From Alicycliphilus sp. UBA6560 (GTDB taxonomy: Bacteria > Pseudomonadota > Gammaproteobacteria > Burkholderiales > Burkholderiaceae_C), in the NCBI GenBank assembly GCA_002434305.1, contig DJJU01000011.1, positions 387,239 through 451,238 on the forward strand: DNA of 64,000 bases, written 5' to 3'. The notes below the pieces were generated by a model, which saw nothing but the letters and a program-made list of their open reading frames with translations, did no database searches and was not told the origin of the DNA. This document shows, in pieces, positions 1-9,009 of this stretch. Every line of letters begins with the position of its first letter. The stretch's first letter is position 1. A program made the translations under genes and the position numbers.

Positions 1-803
1 TCGGCCACGTCGGCGCACGTGGCCTTGCCGGGCGTGGGAGTGAGCGTGCACTGCTGGCTGGCGGCAGAGCGCGGGCCGGCGGGTGCCAGTGCCTCGGCCT
101 TTTCCAGGTTGGCTGCGTAGTCGCTGGTGGGGCAATAGACGATGGCGTCCTCGCCGGTGGCGGCGATGACCTGGAATTCCTCGCTCAGGTCGCCGCCGAT
201 GGCGCCCGAGTCGGCCGCCACGGCGCGGTAGCGCAGGCCGAAGCGGTCGAAGATGCGGCGGTAGGCCTGGGCCATGACCTGGTAGCTGGCCTTGGCGCCG
301 GCCTGGTCGCGGTCGAAGGAATAGGCGTCCTTCATGATGAACTCGCGCCCGCGCATCAGGCCGAAGCGCGGACGGCGCTCATCGCGGAACTTGGTCTGGA
401 TCTGGTAGAGGTTCTTGGGCAGCTGCTTGTAGCTGCGCAGCTCCTGGCGGGCGATGTCAGTGACCACTTCCTCGCTGGTGGGCTGGATGACGAAGTCGCG
501 CGCATGCCGGTCCTGGATGCGCAGCAGCTCCGGGCCCATCTTCTCGAAGCGGCCGGTCTCCTGCCACAGCTCGGCGGGCTGCACCACGGGCATGGTGCAC
601 TCCACGGCACCCGCGCGGTTCATCTCCTCGCGCACGATGGATTCCACCTTGCGGATCACGCGCAGGCCCATGGGCATATAGGTATAGATGCCGGCGCCCA
701 GCTTCTTGATCATGCCGGCGCGGGTCATGAGCTGGTGGCTCACGACCTCGGCGTCCGCCGGCGCCTCTTTCAGGGTGGAAACAAAGAATTGGGAAGCTTT
801 CAT
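1..803 (-). CDS. proS: Prolyl-tRNA synthetase, N-terminal part (cut by window edge)
   Basis: Class II aminoacyl-tRNA synthetase that charges tRNA-Pro in the cytoplasm. The leftward frame opens at the ATG whose complement is at 801-803 (MKASQFFVSTLKEAPADAEV) and stays open to position 1, so about 267 residues are present and the gene continues beyond the window. The class II motif region is visible (TRAGMIKKLGAGIYTYMPMG, then the FRDERRPRFGLMRGREFIMK stretch typical of bacterial ProS motif 2), followed by the start of the region that holds the editing domain in bacterial enzymes. It diverges from rppH with 90 bp between them. Confidence 0.96.
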   Translation of the reverse strand, partial: MKASQFFVSTLKEAPADAEVVSHQLMTRAGMIKKLGAGIYTYMPMGLRVIRKVESIVREEMNRAGAVECTMPVVQPAELWQETGRFEKMGPELLRIQDRHARDFVIQPTSEEVVTDIARQELRSYKQLPKNLYQIQTKFRDERRPRFGLMRGREFIMKDAYSFDRDQAGAKASYQVMAQAYRRIFDRFGLRYRAVAADSGAIGGDLSEEFQVIAATGEDAIVYCPTSDYAANLEKAEALAPAGPRSAASQQCTLTPTPGKATCADVA

Positions 804-834
804 CGAACGGGCCTGGCCACCGCGGCGGGTGCGC

Positions 835-862
835 TTGCTGCACGCGGGGGTGCGTGCATAAT
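835..862 (+). promoter_or_regulatory. Possible promoter of rppH
   Basis: A TTGCTG hexamer (835-840) lies 16 bp before CATAAT (857-862), in the short divergent gap between proS and rppH and about 30 bp before the rppH ATG. The match to sigma70 is moderate and the assignment is by pattern only. Confidence 0.35.
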
Positions 863-893
863 GACTACAGTTTGAAAAATTTGGGGTCAGATT

Positions 894-1586
894 ATGCTCG
901 ACCGGGACGGTTTCCGCCCAAACGTCGGCATCATCCTGCTCAACCAGAAGAACCAGGTGTTCTGGGGCAAGCGCATACGCACCCACAGCTGGCAGTTCCC
1001 GCAAGGCGGCATCGACCGCGGCGAAACCCCCGAACAGGCCATGTTCCGGGAGCTTCACGAAGAGGTCGGACTGCAGCCCAGCCAGGTACGTGTCATTGCT
1101 CGCACCCGCGACTGGTTGCGCTACGAGGTGCCAGACCGGTTCATCCGCCGCGATGCGCGCGGACACTACCGCGGCCAAAAGCAGATCTGGTATCTGCTGC
1201 AGCTGCTAGGCCACGACTGGGATTTAAACCTGCGTGCCACCAACCACCCTGAGTTCGACGCCTGGCGCTGGAACGAATACTGGGTGCCGCTGGACGTGGT
1301 GGTCGAGTTCAAGCGCGGCGTCTATGAGATGGCGCTGACCGAGCTGGCCCGCTTCATCCCTCGCCACGAACAGCGCAACCGCTACCTGCGCAGCGGTATG
1401 CGCTCGAGAGAATACGACGGCCTGCAGATGCCTTCTCACCGCAGCGGCGGCAGCATGCTGGTCCGACCCGGGGTGGAGCTGCCGCCCGGCGCCAGCTTCG
1501 ACCCGGACCCGCAAAACGGCGTGCCGGCCCCGCTGGAGCCCTTGGCGCCATTGACGCGTGGCCCCCAGCCGGGCGACAAGGACTGA
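894..1586 (+). CDS. rppH: RNA pyrophosphohydrolase RppH (Nudix)
   Basis: Removes pyrophosphate from the 5' triphosphate end of mRNA and so starts 5'-dependent decay. The protein has 230 residues. A complete Nudix box is seen near residues 38-60 (GGIDRGETPEQ then REL-EEVG), after the family signature HSWQFPQGG. The start MLDRDGFRPNVGI is typical of the family. The C-terminal ~70 residues are a low-complexity, Pro/Gly-rich tail beyond the usual catalytic core, a common feature in this bacterial group. It converges with proB, the two stops being 4 bp apart. Confidence 0.95.
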   Translation: MLDRDGFRPNVGIILLNQKNQVFWGKRIRTHSWQFPQGGIDRGETPEQAMFRELHEEVGLQPSQVRVIARTRDWLRYEVPDRFIRRDARGHYRGQKQIWYLLQLLGHDWDLNLRATNHPEFDAWRWNEYWVPLDVVVEFKRGVYEMALTELARFIPRHEQRNRYLRSGMRSREYDGLQMPSHRSGGSMLVRPGVELPPGASFDPDPQNGVPAPLEPLAPLTRGPQPGDKD

Positions 1587-1590
1587 CTGT

Positions 1591-2733
1591 TCAGTGCTGC
1601 GGCGACAACACCATGTTGTCGCGATGCACCATCTCCGGCTCGGCGGCGTAGCCCAGCAGCTGTTCAAACTGCGAGGACGGCTTGCGGCACAGCAGGCGAG
1701 CCTCGGCGCTGGCGTAGTTGGCCAGGCCGCGGGCGATCTCGCTGCCGGCCGCGTCGCGCACGGCAATCACGTCGCCCCGATCGAAGTCGCCCTCCACCGC
1801 CACCATGCCGATGGGCAGCAGGCTCTTGCCCTCGCCGCGCAGCTTGGCGGCGGCGCCAGCGTCCACCGTCACCGCACCGCGCAGCTGCAGGTGGTCCACC
1901 ATCCACTGCTTGCGCGCGTGGTACTTGGCAGTCTGCGCCACCAGCAGCGTGCCGATGGCCTCGCCGCGCGCCAGGCGCAGCAGCACGTCGCTCTCGCGCC
2001 CCCAGGCGATCACGGTGGAGGCGCCCGAACCCGCGGCTCGGCGGGCCGCGATGATCTTGGTGATCATGCCGCCCTTGCCGATGCTGGAGCCTGCGCCGCC
2101 GGCCATGGCCTCCAGCGCCGGGTCGCCGGCCTGCGCCTCGTGCACGAACTGCGCGGACGGGTCGCGCCGCGGGTCGGCCGTATACAGGCCTTTCTGGTCC
2201 GTCAGGATGACCAGTGCATCGGCTTCCACCAAGTTGGCCACCAGGGCGCCCAGCGTGTCGTTGTCGCCGAACTTGATCTCGTCGGTGACTACCGTGTCGT
2301 TCTCGTTGATGACCGGCACCACGCCCAGATGCAACAGCGTCAGCAGCGTGGAGCGCGCGTTCAGGTAGCGCTCGCGGTCGGCCAGGTCGGCGTGGGTCAG
2401 CAGCACCTGGGCGCTGCCCATGTCCTGCTCGCGCAGCTTGGTCTCGTACATCTGCGCCAGCCCCATCTGGCCGACGGCGGCGGCGGCCTGCAGCTCATGG
2501 ATCTCGCGCGGACGCTTGCCCCAGCCCAGCCGCTTCATGCCCTCGGCGATGGCGCCGCTGGAGACCATGATGACCTCGCGCGGCGCACCGGCCTCGCCGC
2601 GCACCAGGGCCGCCAGCTGGCGGCTCCATTCGCCAATGGCGAACTCGTCCAGCCCGCGCCCCTCGTTGGTGACGAGGCTGGAGCCGACCTTGACCACGAT
2701 GCGCCGGGCATCACGCAACACACTGGAGTTCAT
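1591..2733 (-). CDS. proB: Glutamate 5-kinase
   Basis: First step of proline synthesis: ATP-dependent phosphorylation of glutamate. The protein has 380 residues, full length for the form with a C-terminal PUA domain. The kinase start RRIVVKVGSSLVTNEG, the NENDTV segment and the SIGKGGMITKI segment are all in place. The PUA domain covers roughly residues 285-375. It lies downstream of obgE, from which it is separated by a dispersed palindromic repeat (2748-2796), so it is probably read from the rplU-rpmA-obgE side. Confidence 0.96.
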   Translation of the reverse strand: MNSSVLRDARRIVVKVGSSLVTNEGRGLDEFAIGEWSRQLAALVRGEAGAPREVIMVSSGAIAEGMKRLGWGKRPREIHELQAAAAVGQMGLAQMYETKLREQDMGSAQVLLTHADLADRERYLNARSTLLTLLHLGVVPVINENDTVVTDEIKFGDNDTLGALVANLVEADALVILTDQKGLYTADPRRDPSAQFVHEAQAGDPALEAMAGGAGSSIGKGGMITKIIAARRAAGSGASTVIAWGRESDVLLRLARGEAIGTLLVAQTAKYHARKQWMVDHLQLRGAVTVDAGAAAKLRGEGKSLLPIGMVAVEGDFDRGDVIAVRDAAGSEIARGLANYASAEARLLCRKPSSQFEQLLGYAAEPEMVHRDNMVLSPQH

Positions 2734-2747
2734 ATTTGAATGAAATC

Positions 2748-2796
2748 GGGCTCTAGCCCTTATCTGGCAAGCGCTGGCAGCTATGAAAACAATAGT
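2748..2796 (+). repeat. Dispersed ~55-bp palindromic repeat, copy 1
   Basis: Reads CTCTAGC, a short loop, then AAGCGCTGGCAGCTATGAAA and ACAATAGT. It fills most of the gap between obgE and proB. Both arms of the common form are present, though the left arm is diverged. See the other ten copies in this window. Confidence 0.85.
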
Positions 2797-2814
2797 ACTG
2801 CAGCGGCGGCAAGC

Positions 2815-3894
2815 TTACGCCGTCTGGTCCTGGTCGCCGGCAAAGCGCGGATCCACCTCGACCGGCTCGGCGTTCGCTGCCCGCTGCTCGGCGTGTACAT
2901 GCTGGTAGATGGCGCGGATCAGCGGCTCGCAACCTTCGCGCGTCAGGGCGGAGATCTCGAACACCGGCCCCTTCCATTTGAAGCGCTTGACAAAGTCCTG
3001 CACGCGTGCGGCGCGCTCCTCGGCCGGCACCATGTCCAGCTTGTTGAGCACCAGCCAGCGCGGCTTGGCGTAGAGCTGGGCGTCGTATTTCTTCAGCTCG
3101 GCGACGATCGCCTTGGCCTGCGCCACCGGGTCCACACCTTCGTCAAACGGCGCCAGGTCGACCACGTGCAGCAGCAGCCGAGTGCGCTGCAGGTGGCGCA
3201 GGAACTGGTGGCCCAGGCCCGCACCCTCAGAGGCGCCTTCGATCAGCCCGGGAATGTCGGCCACGACGAAGCTCTGCTCCGGCCCCACCCGCACCACGCC
3301 CAGGTTGGGGTGCAGCGTGGTGAAGGGGTAGTCCGCGATCTTGGGCCGTGCATTGGAGACGGCGGCGATGAAGGTGGACTTGCCGGCGTTGGGCATGCCC
3401 AGCAAGCCTACGTCGGCCAGCACCTTCAGCTCCAGCTTGAGGTTCTTGCGCTCGCCCGGCCAGCCGGGCGTCTTTTGCCGCGGGGCGCGGTTGATGGCGC
3501 TTTTGAAGCGCAGGTTGCCGAAGCCGCCATCGCCGCCCTTGGCGATCATGATGACCTCGCCCGGCTGCAGCAGTTCGTACAGCACCTCGCCCGTCTCGGC
3601 ATCGCTCAGGATGGTGCCCACGGGCATCTTCAGCGTGATGTCGCTGCCGGCCGCACCGAACATGTCCGAGCCCATGCCGTGCTCGCCACGCTTGGCCTCG
3701 TGGCGGCGCGAGTAGCGGTAGTCGACGAGCGTGTTCAGGTTCGGGTCGGCCAGCGCGAACACATGCCCGCCCCGCCCGCCGTCCCCGCCGTTGGGACCGC
3801 CGAACTCCTTGTACTTCTCGTGGCGGAACGACACGCAGCCATTGCCCCCATCGCCGGCGGCAATGTCGATAAAGGCTTCGTCGACAAATTTCAT
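2815..3894 (-). CDS. obgE: Obg/CgtA family GTPase
   Basis: Essential ribosome-associated GTPase active in 50S maturation and stress control. The protein has 359 residues from MKFVDEAFIDIAAGDGG; a frame extending further upstream would cross the hairpin after rpmA, so this start is preferred. The glycine-rich Obg fold covers residues 1-158 (GGPNGGDGGRGG). The G domain has G1 GMPNAGKST, G3 DIPGLIEGA and G4 NKLD. It follows rpmA, as in most proteobacteria. Confidence 0.97.
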   Translation of the reverse strand: MKFVDEAFIDIAAGDGGNGCVSFRHEKYKEFGGPNGGDGGRGGHVFALADPNLNTLVDYRYSRRHEAKRGEHGMGSDMFGAAGSDITLKMPVGTILSDAETGEVLYELLQPGEVIMIAKGGDGGFGNLRFKSAINRAPRQKTPGWPGERKNLKLELKVLADVGLLGMPNAGKSTFIAAVSNARPKIADYPFTTLHPNLGVVRVGPEQSFVVADIPGLIEGASEGAGLGHQFLRHLQRTRLLLHVVDLAPFDEGVDPVAQAKAIVAELKKYDAQLYAKPRWLVLNKLDMVPAEERAARVQDFVKRFKWKGPVFEISALTREGCEPLIRAIYQHVHAEQRAANAEPVEVDPRFAGDQDQTA

Positions 3895-3913
3895 GATTGT
3901 GCAGTTTACAAAA

Positions 3914-3964
3914 GCGCGCCGCCCTGGCGCGCAAACGACAAAGCCCCGGCGATGCGGGGCTTTG
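3914..3964 (-). terminator. Two hairpins between rpmA and obgE
   Basis: A perfect 10-bp stem (CAAAGCCCCG 3939-3948 with CGGGGCTTTG 3955-3964) follows the rpmA stop on the leftward strand. A second 7-bp stem (GCGCGCC 3914-3920 with GGCGCGC 3926-3932) lies just before obgE. The T-run after the first stem is weak (TTTGTCGTTT), so it may act as a partial terminator or an RNA-processing site that lowers obgE output relative to the ribosomal proteins. Confidence 0.55.
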
Positions 3965-3988
3965 CGGATCACGCCGGAGCGACTGCGG

Positions 3989-4246
3989 TCAGACCGGAGT
4001 CACGCTCACGGTGTGCTTGGACAGTGCGCCCTTGGTGCCGAAGGACACGTGGCCGTCCACCAGGGCGAACAGCGTGTGGTCCTTGCCGATGCCCACGTTC
4101 AGGCCGGGGTGCATGCGCGTGCCGCGCTGACGCACAATGATGGAGCCAGCGCTGATCAGCTCACCACCGTAAGCCTTCACACCGAGCATCTTGGGCTTGG
4201 AATCGCGCCCGTTTCGCGTAGAGCCGCCGCCTTTTTTCTGTGCCAT
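3989..4246 (-). CDS. rpmA: 50S ribosomal protein L27
   Basis: Large-subunit protein near the peptidyl transferase centre. The 85-residue product begins MAQKKGGGSTRNGRDSK with the usual flexible, basic N-terminus and contains the family core RQRGTRMHPG. It lies 18 bp after rplU and clearly belongs to the same transcript. Confidence 0.98.
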   Translation of the reverse strand: MAQKKGGGSTRNGRDSKPKMLGVKAYGGELISAGSIIVRQRGTRMHPGLNVGIGKDHTLFALVDGHVSFGTKGALSKHTVSVTPV

Positions 4247-4264
4247 GAGATCTGCTCCTGGTAG

Positions 4265-4576
4265 TTAAGCGGCAATCGCCTCGATCTGCAGCTCGGTGAA
4301 CTGCTGGCGATGGCCTTGACGTTTCTGATAGTGCTTGCGACGGCGCATCTTGAAGATGCGAACCTTGTCGTGCTTGCCGTGTGCCACGACGGTGGCCTTC
4401 ACGCTTGCGCCGGATACCAGGGGCGTACCGATCTTGAGTTCAGCGCCGTTGCCGACAGCCAGAACCTGGTCGATCACGATCTCCTGGCCTACTTCCGCAG
4501 CAATCTGTTCTACCTTAATTTTTTCGCCAGCGGCAACGCGATACTGCTTGCCACCGGTTTTTATGACCGCGTACAT
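4265..4576 (-). CDS. rplU: 50S ribosomal protein L21
   Basis: Large-subunit protein that binds 23S rRNA. The 103-residue product begins MYAVIKTGGKQYRV and carries the C-terminal signature KMRRRKHYQKRQGHRQ. It is the first gene of the leftward rplU-rpmA-obgE group and diverges from ispB. A TACAAT hexamer on the leftward strand (complement at 4628-4633) could be its -10 box, leaving a leader of about 45 nt. Confidence 0.98.
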   Translation of the reverse strand: MYAVIKTGGKQYRVAAGEKIKVEQIAAEVGQEIVIDQVLAVGNGAELKIGTPLVSGASVKATVVAHGKHDKVRIFKMRRRKHYQKRQGHRQQFTELQIEAIAA

Positions 4577-4721
4577 GTAAACCTCGTTCAGTTGGAGTTC
4601 CGCAAACGAATTTTTGCAGAACCCAGGATTGTACTACGGGCCGGCAAAAACACCACTATCCGCGCCCACTTGCACGCCGCCGCAGGGCTGCATGCACACG
4701 GGGCCAGCGCTCGGGCATTCC

Positions 4722-4727
4722 TATAAT
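4722..4727 (+). promoter_or_regulatory. -10 box for ispB
   Basis: A perfect TATAAT lies 30 bp before the TTG start of ispB in the rplU/ispB divergent gap. I see no good -35 hexamer at 16-18 bp spacing. Confidence 0.45.
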
Positions 4728-4757
4728 CCCGGGTTTTGCCACCAACCGGCCACCATC

Positions 4758-5741
4758 TTGGCAGTCCAATCCCCCAGCACCGCCGCCGCCCTCGCTCTGA
4801 TCGCCGAAGACATGCAGGAGGTGGACAAGGTCATCGCCACCCGTCTGCAGTCCAGCGTGCCGCTGGTGGGCCAGGTGGCCCGTTACATCATCTCTGCAGG
4901 CGGCAAGCGCCTGCGCCCCGCCCTGCTGCTGCTGGTCAGCGGTGCACTCGGCTACCAGGGCGCGCAACGCTTCAAACTGGCGGCAGTGGTCGAGTTCATC
5001 CACACCGCTACGCTGCTGCACGACGATGTCGTGGACGAATCCACCCTGCGCCGTGGCCGCGCTACCGCCAACGAGAACTTCGGCAACCCGGCCAGCGTGC
5101 TGGTGGGTGACTTCCTCTACTCGCGCGCCTTCCAGATGATGGTGGACACGGGCAACATGCGTGTCATGCAAGTGCTGGCCGACGCCACCAATGTCATCGC
5201 AGAGGGCGAGGTGCAGCAGCTCATGAACACCCACGATGCCTCGCTGGACGAAGCTGGCTATCTCGAAGTGATCCGGTCCAAGACCGCCAAGCTGTTCGAG
5301 GCCAGCGCGCGCCTGGCGGCCCTTCTGGCAGGCAGCCACGCCGACATTGAGCAGGCTTGCGCTGACTATGGACAGGCGTTAGGTACAGCCTTCCAAGTCA
5401 TTGACGACGTACTGGACTATGACGGCGATGCCGGCGAAATGGGCAAGAACCTGGGCGACGACCTGCGCGAGGGCAAGGTGACCTTGCCCCTCATCATCGC
5501 CATGCAGCGGGGCAATCCTGAGCAGCAACAGCTGCTGCGCAGAGTGATCGAAACCGGCTCGACCGACGAGCTGCCCAACGTGGTAGCCATCATCCGCGAG
5601 ACGGGTGCGCTGGACGCCACCCGTCAGGCCGCAGCGACCCAGGCACAGCTGGCAATCGATGCGGCACGCAAGCTGCCAGCCAATTCTTATGCTGAAGGTT
5701 TGCTACAATTGGCGGCTCAGCTGCTTGAGCGGCGCACTTGA
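4758..5741 (+). CDS. ispB: Polyprenyl (octaprenyl) diphosphate synthase
   Basis: Extends farnesyl diphosphate with isopentenyl diphosphate to make the ubiquinone side chain. I choose the TTG at 4758 (product LAVQSPSTAAALALIAEDM read with Met first; 327 residues) because it sits downstream of a TATAAT and gives normal family length, while the next ATG (4812) would trim the first helix. Both aspartate-rich motifs are present: LLHDDVVDES and DDVLDYDGD. The GGKRLRP substrate motif is near residue 50. Chain length (C40) is inferred from the family, not seen in the sequence. Confidence 0.93.
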   Translation: MAVQSPSTAAALALIAEDMQEVDKVIATRLQSSVPLVGQVARYIISAGGKRLRPALLLLVSGALGYQGAQRFKLAAVVEFIHTATLLHDDVVDESTLRRGRATANENFGNPASVLVGDFLYSRAFQMMVDTGNMRVMQVLADATNVIAEGEVQQLMNTHDASLDEAGYLEVIRSKTAKLFEASARLAALLAGSHADIEQACADYGQALGTAFQVIDDVLDYDGDAGEMGKNLGDDLREGKVTLPLIIAMQRGNPEQQQLLRRVIETGSTDELPNVVAIIRETGALDATRQAAATQAQLAIDAARKLPANSYAEGLLQLAAQLLERRT

Positions 5742-5764
5742 AGTGCGTGGATGCAAGGAGCTTT

Positions 5765-5841
5765 CGGGGTGTAGCTTAGCCTGGTAGAGCGCTACGTTCG
5801 GGACGTAGAGGCCGGAGGTTCGAATCCTCTCACCCCGACCA
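5765..5841 (+). tRNA. tRNA-Pro (anticodon CGG)
   Basis: The 77-nt cloverleaf begins CGGGGTG and closes with CACCCCG-A-CCA, with the CCA encoded. The anticodon stem CTACG/CGTAG encloses loop TTCGGGA, giving CGG. The T arm reads GGAGG-TTCGAAT-CCTCT. It lies just after ispB and is followed by a strong terminator. Confidence 0.97.
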
Positions 5842-5868
5842 GGATTCATTCTTTTATTCCAGATATGT

Positions 5869-5902
5869 AGCCCCTGGCCAACATTGGCCAGGGGCTTTTT
5901 TT
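5869..5902 (+). terminator. Rho-independent terminator after tRNA-Pro
   Basis: A perfect 12-bp stem (AGCCCCTGGCCA 5869-5880 with TGGCCAGGGGCT 5885-5896), loop ACAT, then a run of seven T (5896-5902). Confidence 0.92.
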
Positions 5903-6029
5903 GGCCTATGCACCCCCTTCGAGAGGTGGAAACGCATCCGCCCGGCGCCGGCCGGGTTGGCGGGGCGAGTATTCGAGAGGTGCAGTGATAGGATGGTTTC
6001 CTTTTCCCGCACAAGACTCCGCTGGTTAC

Positions 6030-7766
6030 ATGGCTGCCGTCAACACCCCTCAAAAAGAAGCCCAGCCCGTCGCACTGCCGGGCTTGGCGCGCGCGTTGAT
6101 GTCGGTGGGCAAGCTGACGCAACAAACAGCTGAAGAAGTTTACAAAAAATCACAAGCTTCGCGCACCAGTTTTATCGCGACTCTGACAGCCAGCGGCAGT
6201 ATTTCGCCCGCTGATGTCGCACACACCGTATCTGCCGTCTTTGGTGCACCGCTACTGGACATCGAGGCGTTGGACCCTTTGCGCATTTCCAAGGAGCTGC
6301 TGGACATCAAGTTGTGCCAGGCTTATGGGGTCGTGGCGCTGAGCAAGCGCAGCAACCGCCTGATCGTTGCCACAGCGGACCCCACCAACCAAGAGGCCGC
6401 GGAGAAGATCAAGTTCACCACGCAGATGGGCGTGGACTGGGTGATCGCTGAGCATGACAAGCTGCTGAGCCTGATTGATGCCACCGCCAAGGGCGGGCCT
6501 GAGTCGATGGATGCCATCGTCAGCGGCGGTGACTTCGAGTTCGACGACACCGCTATGGAGGCGGCGACCGAAGAGGAGGACACCCAGGCGAACGAGGTCG
6601 AAGACGCGCCTATCGTCAAGTTCCTGCACAAGATGCTGCTGGACGCGTTCAACATGCGTGCGTCCGACCTGCATTTCGAGCCTTACGAACATCACTACCG
6701 CGTTCGATTCCGTATCGATGGCGAATTGCGTGAGATTGCCTCGCCGCCGATCGCCATCAAGGACAAGCTGGCCTCGCGCATCAAGGTGATCTCCCGACTG
6801 GATATTTCCGAAAAGCGTGTACCCCAGGACGGGCGCATGAAGCTAAAAGTCGGTCCTGACCGGGTGATCGACTTCCGCGTCAGCACGCTGCCTACGTTGT
6901 TCGGCGAGAAGATTGTGATCCGTATCCTGGACCCTAGTAGCGCCAAGCTGGGTATCGATGCGCTGGGCTACGAGCCCGAAGAGAAAGAACGACTACTGCA
7001 GGCCATCGGCCGCCCCTACGGCATGATTTTGGTGACGGGTCCCACCGGATCGGGCAAGACGGTGTCGCTTTACACCTGCCTGAATCTGCTGAACAAGCCC
7101 GGCGTAAACATCGCCACGGCCGAAGACCCGTCGGAAATCAATCTGCCCGGCGTGAACCAGGTCAACGTGAATGAAAAGGCGGGGCTTACCTTCGCCGCCG
7201 CGCTCAAGGCCTTCCTGCGCCAGGACCCGGACATCATCATGGTGGGCGAAATCCGCGACCTGGAAACGGCAGACATCTCCATCAAGGCTGCGCAGACCGG
7301 CCACCTGGTGCTCTCCACGCTGCACACCAACGACGCGCCCACCACGCTCACGCGCATGCGCAACATGGGCATCGCCCCATTCAACATTGCCTCCAGCGTG
7401 ATCCTGATCACCGCGCAACGCCTGGCGCGCCGCCTGTGCCCCAATTGCAAGGAGCCTGCGGACATTCCGCACGAATCCTTGCTGGACGCCGGCTTCAGCG
7501 AGGAGGAGATCGATGGGTCCTGGACGCCCTACCGACCCGTTGGCTGCTCGGCCTGCAACAACGGCTACAAGGGCCGGGTGGGCATCTATGAGGTGATGCC
7601 CATCACCGAAGACCTGCAACGCATCATTTTGGCCGACGGCAGCGCTTTGGAGATCGCGGCCCAGGCCCGGCTGGAGGGAGTGCGCTCGCTGCGCCAGTCC
7701 GGCCTGCACAAAGTAAAAACAGGGTTGACGTCGCTGGAAGAAGTCCTGGGCGTCACCAATGAATAA
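6030..7766 (+). CDS. pilB: Type IV pilus assembly ATPase PilB
   Basis: Cytoplasmic hexameric ATPase that powers pilus extension. The protein has 578 residues from MAAVNTPQKEAQPVALPG; longer in-frame starts would begin in the tRNA terminator region. An N-terminal MshEN-type domain (about residues 15-160) precedes the ATPase core. Visible are Walker A GPTGSGKT, the RQDPDIIMVGEIRD segment with the Asp box, the HLVLSTLHTND His box and a four-cysteine zinc site (CPNC and CSAC). It leads a pilB-pilC-pilD-coaE transcript. Confidence 0.96.
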   Translation: MAAVNTPQKEAQPVALPGLARALMSVGKLTQQTAEEVYKKSQASRTSFIATLTASGSISPADVAHTVSAVFGAPLLDIEALDPLRISKELLDIKLCQAYGVVALSKRSNRLIVATADPTNQEAAEKIKFTTQMGVDWVIAEHDKLLSLIDATAKGGPESMDAIVSGGDFEFDDTAMEAATEEEDTQANEVEDAPIVKFLHKMLLDAFNMRASDLHFEPYEHHYRVRFRIDGELREIASPPIAIKDKLASRIKVISRLDISEKRVPQDGRMKLKVGPDRVIDFRVSTLPTLFGEKIVIRILDPSSAKLGIDALGYEPEEKERLLQAIGRPYGMILVTGPTGSGKTVSLYTCLNLLNKPGVNIATAEDPSEINLPGVNQVNVNEKAGLTFAAALKAFLRQDPDIIMVGEIRDLETADISIKAAQTGHLVLSTLHTNDAPTTLTRMRNMGIAPFNIASSVILITAQRLARRLCPNCKEPADIPHESLLDAGFSEEEIDGSWTPYRPVGCSACNNGYKGRVGIYEVMPITEDLQRIILADGSALEIAAQARLEGVRSLRQSGLHKVKTGLTSLEEVLGVTNE

Positions 7767-7791
7767 AGACCGCCAACAGAGAGGTTGAGAT

Positions 7792-9009
7792 ATGGCTACG
7801 GTTGCATCGAGGGGGATCAAGGACGCAGTCTTTGAGTGGGAGGGGAAAGACCGCAGCGGCAAGATCGTGCGCGGCGAGGTGCGCGCCTCTGGGGAAAACC
7901 AGGTCAAAGCCACACTGCGCCGCCAGGGCGTGCTGGCCACCAAGATCAAAAAACGCCGCACGCGTTCGGGCAAGAAGATCAAACCCAAGGACATTGCGCT
8001 CTTCACCCGCCAAATGGCGACCATGATGAAGGCGGGCGTACCCCTGCTGCAGTCCTTCGACATCGTGGGCCGGGGTAACAGCAACCCTAGCGTAACCAAA
8101 CTGCTCAATGACATCCGGGCAGATGTGGAGACAGGCACTTCGCTGAACGCAGCGTTTCGCAAGTACCCCATGTACTTCGACAGCCTGTACTGCAATCTGG
8201 TGGAGGCGGGCGAGGCAGCCGGTATTCTGGAGGCACTGCTGGACCGGCTGGCGCTGTACATGGAGAAGACCGAGGCCATCAAGTCCAAGATCCGCTCGGC
8301 GCTGATGTATCCCATCTCCGTGATCGTGGTGGCCTTCGTGGTGGTGACCATCATCATGATCTTCGTGATTCCTGCGTTCAAGGAAGTGTTCACCTCCTTC
8401 GGCGCAGACCTGCCGGCACCCACGCTGCTGGTCATGGCCATAAGCGAGTTCTTTGTCGCCTATTGGTGGCTGATCTTCGGCGTGATCGGGGGGGGCTTCT
8501 ACTTTTTTATGCAGGCCTGGAAGCGCAGCGAGAAGATGCAGGCGACCATGGACCGATTGCTGCTCAAGCTGCCCATCTTCGGCGCACTGATCGACAAGTC
8601 AGCCGTCGCACGCTGGACGCGCACCCTGTCCACCATGTTCGCCGCAGGCGTGCCGCTGGTCGAGGCTCTGGACTCCGTCGGCGGGGCCGCGGGCAACTAC
8701 GTTTATGCGTCGGCCACCGAACGCATTCAGCAGGAGGTGTCCACCGGCACCAGCCTCACAGCGGCCATGGGCAACGCCAACGTTTTCCCTTCCATGGTGC
8801 TGCAGATGTGTGCGATCGGCGAGGAGTCCGGCGCCCTGGACCACATGCTGGGCAAGGCGGCTGACTTCTACGAAGCCGAGGTGGATGAAATGGTGGCTGG
8901 CCTATCCAGCCTGATGGAGCCCATCATCATCGTATTCCTGGGCACCCTCATTGGCGGCATCGTGGTTTCCATGTATCTGCCCATCTTCAAGCTGGGACAA
9001 GTGGTCTGA
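7792..9009 (+). CDS. pilC: Type IV pilus inner-membrane platform protein PilC
   Basis: Polytopic inner-membrane protein that links PilB to the pilin base. The 405-residue product has the duplicated T2SSF domain: the first begins FTRQMATMMKAGVPLLQSF and the second WTRTLSTMFAAGVPLVEAL. Membrane segments follow each repeat (around residues 180-205, 222-245 and the C-terminal 380-400). It begins 25 bp after pilB, and its TGA overlaps the pilD start by one base. Confidence 0.96.
   Translation: MATVASRGIKDAVFEWEGKDRSGKIVRGEVRASGENQVKATLRRQGVLATKIKKRRTRSGKKIKPKDIALFTRQMATMMKAGVPLLQSFDIVGRGNSNPSVTKLLNDIRADVETGTSLNAAFRKYPMYFDSLYCNLVEAGEAAGILEALLDRLALYMEKTEAIKSKIRSALMYPISVIVVAFVVVTIIMIFVIPAFKEVFTSFGADLPAPTLLVMAISEFFVAYWWLIFGVIGGGFYFFMQAWKRSEKMQATMDRLLLKLPIFGALIDKSAVARWTRTLSTMFAAGVPLVEALDSVGGAAGNYVYASATERIQQEVSTGTSLTAAMGNANVFPSMVLQMCAIGEESGALDHMLGKAADFYEAEVDEMVAGLSSLMEPIIIVFLGTLIGGIVVSMYLPIFKLGQVV

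Noticed and set aside
5765..5902. tRNA-Pro as an integration site for a genomic island
   Set aside because: The genes on both sides (ispB, pilBCD) are core, no integrase is present, and no repeat of the tRNA 3' end was noticed downstream.
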